A stretch of DNA of 64,000 nt from Streptomyces sp. NBC_01788 (lineage in GTDB: Bacteria; Actinomycetota; Actinomycetes; Streptomycetales; Streptomycetaceae), in contig NZ_CP109090.1 in NCBI RefSeq assembly GCF_035917575.1, positions 7,874,001 through 7,938,000 of the forward strand. Direction: 5' to 3'. The notes under the pieces were generated by a model. The model was not told the DNA's origin and did not search any database. It was given only the letters and a program-made list of their open reading frames with translations. Numbering within the stretch: position 1 is the stretch's first letter; every line of letters starts with the position of its first letter. Both the position numbers and the translations under genes were made by a program. This document shows, piece by piece, positions 59,278-64,000 of this stretch.

Positions 59278-59802
59278 CTACAGGACGCACCGGTAACGAA
59301 CCTCCGGCACCGACACTCCGTCGTAGTCATCAGCCTGAACAGCACCGTCGGCGGTGTAGCCGGCCCGCTCGTAGAAGCGACGTGCCCGAGTGTTGTCGGT
59401 GAGGACCCACAACAGCATCAGGCTGAAGCCACGCACACGAGCCTGAGCGTGCACGGCGTCGAGGAGCGTACGCCCGATCCCCGTCCCGACGAGTGAGGGC
59501 TGCACGTACAGGGCGTAGAGCTCACCCACAGCCGCACTGGTCCCGTCGCCGCCGGAACGCCCAAGGCACGCCCAGCCCACCACTCGTCCGTGAGTGTCGA
59601 CCGCCACAAGGTCGGTCGTGCTGGTCGTGCCCTCCTTCGAGCTGTCGAAGTGCCGACGGCGCTGCTGAATATCTTCCTCGACCGTCATGTCGTCGAGGAA
59701 GGACCGCGGCACGATCCCGTCATAGGCGGCCTGCCAGCCGGTCACTCGTATCGCCGATACAGCCGGAACATCGGCTTCCGTCATGGCTCGTACAGTCAAC
59801 AT
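59278..59802 (-). CDS. GNAT-family N-acetyltransferase
   Basis: This 174-residue protein has the GNAT fold: LTVRAMTEADVPAVSAIRVT at the start, ELYALYVQPSLVGTGIGRTL as motif A with the acetyl-CoA loop (Q-P-S-L-V-G-T-G-I-G), and LMLLWVLTDNTRARRFYERAGY as motif B. The family transfers acetyl to an amine; the substrate cannot be told. It is divergent from nothing close, and ends before the lipoprotein terminator. The 75-nt gap to the next minus-strand gene suggests separate transcription. Confidence 0.87.
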   Translation of the reverse strand: MLTVRAMTEADVPAVSAIRVTGWQAAYDGIVPRSFLDDMTVEEDIQQRRRHFDSSKEGTTSTTDLVAVDTHGRVVGWACLGRSGGDGTSAAVGELYALYVQPSLVGTGIGRTLLDAVHAQARVRGFSLMLLWVLTDNTRARRFYERAGYTADGAVQADDYDGVSVPEVRYRCVL

Positions 59803-59876
59803 CCCGGAACCGTACGAGACCCGCCACCACGTCCGCCCGGGAATTACGGCAGCGCCCGCCCGCCGTTACGCCGACC

Positions 59877-60617
59877 TCATGTGCGGGACGTGAGCCAGTC
59901 TCTGTAGTGGGTGGGCGCGATGCGGGCGTCGCCCTTGGCGATGATGGCGTCGCCGCGGACGGCGGCGAACATGCCGGCGGTGTCATCGGTGACGACCGTG
60001 CGGCCGTCGGGGCGGGCGTTCAGAGTGACCTGGCCGAGTTCGTCGAGGGCGAAGACATCGGGGCCGGCGATGTTGAGGGTGCCGTTCAGCGGGGGGCCGA
60101 CGGCGACGTCCGCGACGGTGTCGGAGACCTCCCGGGCGGCGATCGGCTGGACAAGGGTGCTGGGCAGGCGGACGGTGCTGCCCTCGGTGGTCGAGGACAG
60201 GACGGCGTCGATGAACTCCATGAACTGGGTGGCCCGGACGATGGAGTAGGGGATCGACCCGGCCTTGAGGATGTCTTCCTGCAGGGTCTTCGCCTGGTAG
60301 TAGACGAATCCGGGCACCTGGTCGGTACCGACGATCGAGAGGATGACGACGTGCCCGACCCCGCCCTTGTGGCCGGCGGCCAGGACGTTGTCCATGGAGG
60401 TCCGGAAGAACGTCAGGGAAGCCTCGTCGAAGGTCGGGGAGTTCGTCACGTTGACGACGACGTCGGCACCGGCCACCGCCTCCTCCAGACCCTGGCCGGT
60501 GATCACGTCCACGCCTGTGGACAGCGAGAGCGGCGCCGCTTCATGTCCTGCCGCGTTGAGCTTCTTCACGACCTGCGAGCCGATCAGGCCGGTACCGCCG
60601 ATCACCGCGCACTTCAT
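59877..60617 (-). CDS. NmrA-like / atypical SDR NAD(P)-binding protein
   Basis: This 246-residue atypical SDR has the dinucleotide-binding motif VIGGTGLIGSQVV (about residues 5-17, GGTGxIG). FVYYQAKTLQEDILKAGSIP has the YQxK segment typical of NmrA-like proteins, and IVRATQFMEFIDAVL follows. The family includes NAD(P) sensors and reductases such as QorB. It may reduce a quinone or act as a redox sensor. It is divergent from the DUF1348 gene at 60975 across a 357-nt region that has two related operator-like sequences. Confidence 0.87.
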   Translation of the reverse strand: MKCAVIGGTGLIGSQVVKKLNAAGHEAAPLSLSTGVDVITGQGLEEAVAGADVVVNVTNSPTFDEASLTFFRTSMDNVLAAGHKGGVGHVVILSIVGTDQVPGFVYYQAKTLQEDILKAGSIPYSIVRATQFMEFIDAVLSSTTEGSTVRLPSTLVQPIAAREVSDTVADVAVGPPLNGTLNIAGPDVFALDELGQVTLNARPDGRTVVTDDTAGMFAAVRGDAIIAKGDARIAPTHYRDWLTSRT

Positions 60618-60974
60618 GGGTCACCTTTCGTCGCGCACCACGGCGGGTCGTCACCTCGCACAGTGACCGCCCCACGCCGCCAACCACGGGCGCGTGATCG
60701 CGGGTGGATCACGGCCATGCCTCCAGGTTGCTACGGCGCCGTGCGCGGCGCACGCCGCCCGGATCACGTCGTCGGGCTGCTGCGCACCCATGAGAGTGAA
60801 CAAGCACCGTGAGGGGAAACGGTCGGCGCCCTCTGACCTGCGTGTTGCCAGGTGAGCGGGGCGGATGTGCTGTTGCGATCACGCGAATGATCGGTATGGA
60901 ATGAAGGGCCGAACGCGACCGAGTCGGTATGGCGGGCACCAGACCTTGGAAACCGTGATGCTCCGGGAGAGTCC
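60618..60974. promoter_or_regulatory. Divergent region with two inverted copies of CGCGTGATCGC
   Basis: CGCGTGATCGC at 60691-60701 occurs again as its reverse complement at 60875-60885. Each copy lies in its own palindrome: GTGATC-N7-GATCAC (60694-60712) near the NmrA-like gene and CGATCA-CGCGAA-TGATCG (60876-60893) near the DUF1348 gene. This looks like a pair of sites for one regulator acting on both genes. No regulator gene is adjacent. Confidence 0.5.
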
Positions 60975-61442
60975 ATGGCCTCGAAGCCTCCTGTTCCCCC
61001 GTTCACCCGGGAGAGCGCGACCGAGAAGGTCCGCCTCGCCGAGGACGCGTGGAACACCCGGAACCCTGAGCGTGTGGCTCTCGCCTACACGGTCGACAGC
61101 CGCTGGCGCAACCGTGCCGAATTCATCAACGGTCGCGAGCAGATCGTCGCCTTCCTCACCAGGAAGTGGACCAGGGAACTGGACTACCGGCTCATCAAGG
61201 AGCTGTGGGCTTTCGAGGGGAACCGCATCGCCGTACGCTTCGCCTACGAGTGCCACGACGACTCGGGCAACTGGTTCCGTTCCTACGGAAACGAGAACTG
61301 GGAATTCGACGAGCAGGGCCTGATGCGGGTCCGCCTGGCGAGTATCAACGACCTTCCTGTCAAGGAAGAGGAGCGCAAGTACCACTGGCCCCTCGGCCGC
61401 CGTCCCGACGACCACCCAGGTCTGAGCGACCTGGGTCTCTAG
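60975..61442 (+). CDS. DUF1348 (NTF2-like) family protein
   Basis: This 155-residue protein fits the DUF1348 family of SnoaL/NTF2-like folds: [20 protein letters not shown], then [40 protein letters not shown] and [20 protein letters not shown]. These proteins occur widely in bacteria and plants, and their reaction is unknown. Conserved Trp and acidic residues line the NTF2 pocket. ATG 60975 follows GGGAGAG. A decayed second copy of the middle of this gene lies at 63541-63640. It is divergent from the NmrA-like gene and converges on a membrane protein. Confidence 0.9.
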   Translation: MASKPPVPPFTRESATEKVRLAEDAWNTRNPERVALAYTVDSRWRNRAEFINGREQIVAFLTRKWTRELDYRLIKELWAFEGNRIAVRFAYECHDDSGNWFRSYGNENWEFDEQGLMRVRLASINDLPVKEEERKYHWPLGRRPDDHPGLSDLGL

Positions 61443-61492
61443 CACTCCACCCCCCCCCGTCCGTGGTGGGCCCGAGCACCGGCTGCCAAGGA

Positions 61493-62101
61493 TTATGCGC
61501 GCTGCCGCCGTTGGCCGGTGAGCAGTGCGATACCGATGGCCAGGCCGACGGCGAACTCTGCGCACCATAGAGGTGCGGCGCCGGTGTAGGCACGCTCAAT
61601 GAACGCGCGGAAGAGGGCCTCACCGAGGAACGGGACCGCCAGTGCGGATGCGCGGATCATCACGGACCTGTGTGCTGCCCAGTTGCCAAGGGCACCGAAG
61701 GCTGCACCGGTGATCAGTGCGGCTATGACCCACTGCCGCATGCCGATGGCCCATTCCGAGGCGAGGTGCGCCCGCACTCCGACGGCCCCGTACCCCAGAT
61801 GGCCGTAGTACATGACTATCCGGTCAGGGGGGAAAAGCGCGTTCCAGAGCCCGCGGCCGTAGAACCCGATGACCGCCGAGAGAACACCGGCGAACCCAGC
61901 GAGCATCGAGCGAACCCAGCCCGTCCAGAGCAGGCCTGCCACGACAGCGATCAGCGGGAAGGGCGCTGCAAGGTTCGCGATCCAGAACCGATGCGGATCC
62001 GAGGGCGAGGGGATGAAGGACACGGCTGTGCCGTACGCGGCAGGCAGCGTCACGAGCAGCAATGGGCGGGTTCTGTTAAGTCCCCGCACAACAGAAGACA
62101 C
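61493..62101 (-). CDS. Integral membrane protein of unknown function
   Basis: This protein of about 202 residues has five or six hydrophobic segments (LLLVTLPAAYGTAVSFI, APFPLIAVVAGLLWTGW, SMLAGFAGVLSAVIGFYG and two more). Its layout resembles the small DUF6518-type membrane proteins of actinobacteria, but I am not sure of the family. The start is uncertain: GTG 62101 (VSSVVRGLNR) is used here, and other starts up to 62194 are possible. No partner gene is evident. GC content is slightly lower than the window average. Confidence 0.7.
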   Translation of the reverse strand: MSSVVRGLNRTRPLLLVTLPAAYGTAVSFIPSPSDPHRFWIANLAAPFPLIAVVAGLLWTGWVRSMLAGFAGVLSAVIGFYGRGLWNALFPPDRIVMYYGHLGYGAVGVRAHLASEWAIGMRQWVIAALITGAAFGALGNWAAHRSVMIRASALAVPFLGEALFRAFIERAYTGAAPLWCAEFAVGLAIGIALLTGQRRQRA

Positions 62102-62291
62102 CGAGCCGGTCGCTCCTTCGCACGTCTGGCTGAGGGTGCGGTCGGGGTGGCCCCGGATCAGTGCTCCGCCCCTGTCTGGTCGCCCGCCATCCAAACACCC
62201 ACCCCGAGCAAGATCAACATGGCAGGAACAGTGGCCACACCCGTCTCCGCACCGGCCCGACCAGCCAGATCACGATCTACAGCCGACGTCT

Positions 62292-63209
62292 CTAGACCAC
62301 CCCCAGGCTCTTCCGGCAGACCGTGGAGCTGTGGCGAACCCTCATGCCCACGCGTAGGTACAGGGTGAGCGCGCCGGTTTCGGAATGCGTGCCGAGGGTG
62401 CACGTCCGCCGGCCTTGCCGATGGAAGGCGCGGAAGGCGTGAAGCAGGAGCAGGCGGGCGATGCCCTGGTTGCGGTGGTCACGGTGAACCGCGACCTGCT
62501 CGATGTAGCCCTCGCCGGTCTCCGGTGGGTCCAACGCGATCGCGGCGCCGACCAGTTGGCCGCCGCTGAAGGCCAGCGCCGACAACGTGGGCGCGAATGT
62601 GGGGCGCTCGACGGTGTGCCGGGCCCACTCCTGGTAGGAGTTGCGCCGCTGCTGCCACTCGTCGAAGGCGTCCTCGATGAGCTGGTGTGCGCGGTGCTCG
62701 TCGCCCGGGCGGAATGGCCGGACCGTGACGCCCGCGGGAGGCTCCGGCACCGCGGGCTCGTCGGGCATGGCGAACTCCAGCAGCCATTCGGTCACCATCG
62801 GCTCATACCCGCGGGAGCGCAGCAGCGCGACGGCCTCCGGGTCGTCGTCCGGCACGGTCTGGACGATCTGCACGCACCCTGCCTGGCGGGCACGGATTTC
62901 GGCCCAGTCCAGGAGTGCGGCACCGAGACCGCGACTCCGGTGCCGGGGATGCACGTCGACCTCAGAGCGCCGGTCCACCCATGCGCGAGCGGCCAGATGC
63001 CCCGTCCGGTCGTGGATCAGTAGCGTGTCCAGCTCCGGGACCAGCCCCGGCCGGGCGAGGACGGCGGCGATGCCGCCGGCGTCGGTCCGCACCCGGCCGT
63101 ACAGCTCACGCTCGCAGGCCGAGACGAGGCGACGGACGTCGCTGATGTCATCGCCTGTCATCGGGCGTGCCCGGTAGCCGGCAGGCAGCGGTGGCACGAG
63201 TTCCGGCAT
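62292..63209 (-). CDS. Tandem GNAT acetyltransferase (mycothiol-synthase-like layout)
   Basis: This 305-residue protein carries two GNAT domains. The first (about 13-150) has VDVHPRHRSRGLGAALLDWA as the acetyl-CoA loop (R-S-R-G-L-G). The second (about 160-300) has YIEQVAVHRDHRNQGIARLL as its own loop (R-N-Q-G-I-A) and SETGALTLYLRVGMRV as motif B. Two-domain GNATs of this size include mycothiol synthase MshD and aminoglycoside acetyltransferases, but the sequence does not match MshD closely enough to name it so. ATG 63207-63209 gives MPELVPPLPAG. Upstream lies a repeat-rich stretch without genes. Confidence 0.86.
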   Translation of the reverse strand: MPELVPPLPAGYRARPMTGDDISDVRRLVSACERELYGRVRTDAGGIAAVLARPGLVPELDTLLIHDRTGHLAARAWVDRRSEVDVHPRHRSRGLGAALLDWAEIRARQAGCVQIVQTVPDDDPEAVALLRSRGYEPMVTEWLLEFAMPDEPAVPEPPAGVTVRPFRPGDEHRAHQLIEDAFDEWQQRRNSYQEWARHTVERPTFAPTLSALAFSGGQLVGAAIALDPPETGEGYIEQVAVHRDHRNQGIARLLLLHAFRAFHRQGRRTCTLGTHSETGALTLYLRVGMRVRHSSTVCRKSLGVV

Positions 63210-63268
63210 GGCTAGTGCCGCGGCAGGTGACGTTTGCCCGTGAAGGAGCGGCGTCCGGTGCGTGCTCT

Positions 63269-63391
63269 GGGGGTCCCCCCTGCTCGAAGAGCTTGGGGGA
63301 GTGCCGGCCGGAAGTCCTCGTACTGGACGTACTTGGGCTTTCGGCCGGTGCGGCGAGTGGGGGTCCCCCCTGCTCGAAGAGCTCGGGGGAG
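63269..63391. repeat. Two direct copies of a 33-bp GC palindromic repeat, 90 bp apart
   Basis: GGGGGTCCCCCCTGCTCGAA, then GAGCTTGGGGGAG, at 63269-63301 is repeated at 63359-63391 with one base changed (C for T in the GAGCT(T/C)GG part). The repeat contains GGGGGTCCCCCC. Very similar elements are scattered in intergenic regions of many Streptomyces genomes, so this is a known class of interspersed repeat whose role is unclear. Confidence 0.75.
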
Positions 63392-63540
63392 CGTGCCGGG
63401 CGTCGCGACGGGGCGAACGCTGCCTGTCGGGGCACTAGCTACTCCCAGGACGTCGGATCCGCCACAGCCGGCGGCGGCACGGACGCGGCACCGCGACAGT
63501 CTCGCGGTGGAGCCGGCGCGAAACAAGGGACCAACCCGCG

Positions 63541-63640
63541 CCGGACTTCGGAAGGCCGTCGAAGCGGACCAGGCAACTGGACCACGGCCTCATCGAGAAG
63601 CTGTGGGAGGAGGCGCACCTCAGGAATCCGATTGCTCCTT
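63541..63640 (+). pseudogene. Remnant of a second DUF1348 gene
   Basis: The plus-strand frame starting at 63562 reads KRTRQLDHGLIEKLWEEAHL and RNPIAPS. It aligns with [20 protein letters not shown] and GNRIAVRF of the intact DUF1348 protein at 60975-61442. Only this central part, about 30 codons, can be seen; there is no start, and the frame runs into the flavin-oxidoreductase leader. It is a decayed paralogue. Confidence 0.65.
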
Positions 63641-63665
63641 CGCGGCCGGCTGCGCAGCCTGTTGG

Positions 63666-64000
63666 GATGCGCTTCTCCATCAACGTTCCGAACTTCGGAG
63701 ACTTCGCGGACCCTTGCAACGTGGCCACCGCGGCCGCTGCCGCCGAAGAGGCCGGCTGGGACGGGCTCTTCGTCTGGGACCACGTACTGCATCGGCAACA
63801 CCAGGGCCGCCCCTTCGCAGACCCCTGGATGCTGCTGACCGCGGCCGCGCTCGCGACCTCCCGGATCCGACTGGGCGCCCTGTTGACGCCGGTCCCGCGT
63901 TACCGTCCGCAGCAACTCGCCCGCCAGGTGGCCACCCTGGACCATCTCAGCGGCGGCCGGGTGATCTTCGCCGCCGGGCTGGGCGGCCCGATCGAGGACG
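63666..64000 (+). CDS. LLM-class flavin-dependent oxidoreductase (partial, N-terminal part)
   Basis: The first 111 codons of a bacterial luciferase-like monooxygenase are present; the rest lies beyond the window. The N-terminus MRFSINVPNFGDFADP gives the first barrel strand. AAAAEEAGWDGLFVWDHVL is the conserved helix and strand with the W-D-H motif, and DPWMLLTAAALATSRIRLGA and RPQQLARQVATLDHLSGGRV are the typical LLM signatures. It probably uses F420 or FMN. ATG 63666 is the natural start. The substrate is unknown. Confidence 0.88.

Noticed and set aside
61443..61492. C-run (9 C) near 61450 after the DUF1348 gene
   Set aside because: Could be a slippage site, but it lies after the stop codon and has no visible effect on a gene.
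62158..62290. Short minus-strand frame ending VPAMLILLGVGVWMAGDQ
   Set aside because: It has a membrane-helix-like stretch but no ribosome site and overlaps the possible N-terminus of the next gene; not enough to call a gene.
63489..63509. Hairpin CACCGCGA-CAGTC-TCGCGGTG
   Set aside because: A perfect 8-bp stem, but it is not next to any gene end; such stems are frequent by chance at this GC content.
1..64000. CRISPR arrays, tRNA or rRNA genes, attachment sites
   Set aside because: None were found: no regularly spaced repeats beyond the two copies at 63269-63391, no cloverleaf-like segments ending in CCA, and no integrase.

Overview
The window is about 72% GC, with strong GC bias at third codon positions, many GTG starts, SARP/BTAD-type and TetR/LysR/XRE regulators, DUF574 methyltransferases and long intergenic spacers. 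This is typical of a Streptomyces chromosome, probably an arm or other accessory region, since relics (a truncated ECF sigma factor, a headless SDR, scrambled MFS pieces, an IS5-type transposase relic, a second DUF1348 fragment) are frequent. No rRNA, tRNA or CRISPR array was seen.

Layout. 0-15.6 kb: mixed resistance and housekeeping genes: the tail of a DoxX-like protein, an ABC exporter divergent from its TetR repressor, a thioredoxin-fold membrane protein, a universal stress protein, gene debris (4.1-5.6 kb), MFS + DUF523, SDR + LysR, an SGNH hydrolase, an XRE regulator divergent from an SDR, and a large SCO7613-type membrane protein. 15.9-22.9 kb: a Pls-type (epsilon-poly-lysine synthetase-like) NRPS with adenylation, carrier and three membrane-flanked left-handed beta-helix domains, a BPL-N/amidotransferase-like partner that overlaps it, and an OmpR/HisKA two-component system. 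22.9-43.8 kb: a polyunsaturated-fatty-acid (Pfa/Hgl) type iterative synthase. The minus-strand operon runs thioester reductase, PfaD, PfaA-like (KS-AT-ACP-KR-DH), PfaC-like (KS-CLF-AT-two FabA-type DH pairs). Next to it are a WS/DGAT-like acyltransferase, a flavin monooxygenase, an ABC-2 exporter pair and a small secreted protein.

44-46.4 kb: a slightly less GC-rich patch with a methyltransferase, an aminoglycoside-phosphotransferase-like gene and an IS5-type transposase relic. 46.5-50.3 kb: an MFS exporter + ArsR-type repressor, divergent from a DrrAB-type ABC exporter across a long perfect palindrome. 50.2-64 kb: a large BTAD/NB-ARC/TPR regulator, a DUF574 methyltransferase, a LmbE/PIG-L deacetylase, an ADP-ribosylglycohydrolase with a hairpin over its ribosome-binding site, an MFS protein, a lipoprotein, two acetyltransferases, an NmrA-like reductase divergent from a DUF1348 protein, a membrane protein, and the start of an LLM-class flavin oxidoreductase cut by the window edge.

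How the parts may work together (inference). The Pfa-type enzymes should build a long acyl chain on one carrier protein. PfaD and the DH domains set its reduction state, and the thioester reductase probably releases it as aldehyde or alcohol. The WS/DGAT-like protein could esterify it, the FMO could oxidise it and the ABC pair could export it. A Pls-type NRPS with an acidic, Lys/Orn-like adenylation pocket lies directly beside this cluster, tail to tail with only its regulators between. A joint lipid-cationic peptide product, by analogy with the PUFA-synthase/NRPS hybrids zeamine and fabclavine, is the most interesting untested possibility here.
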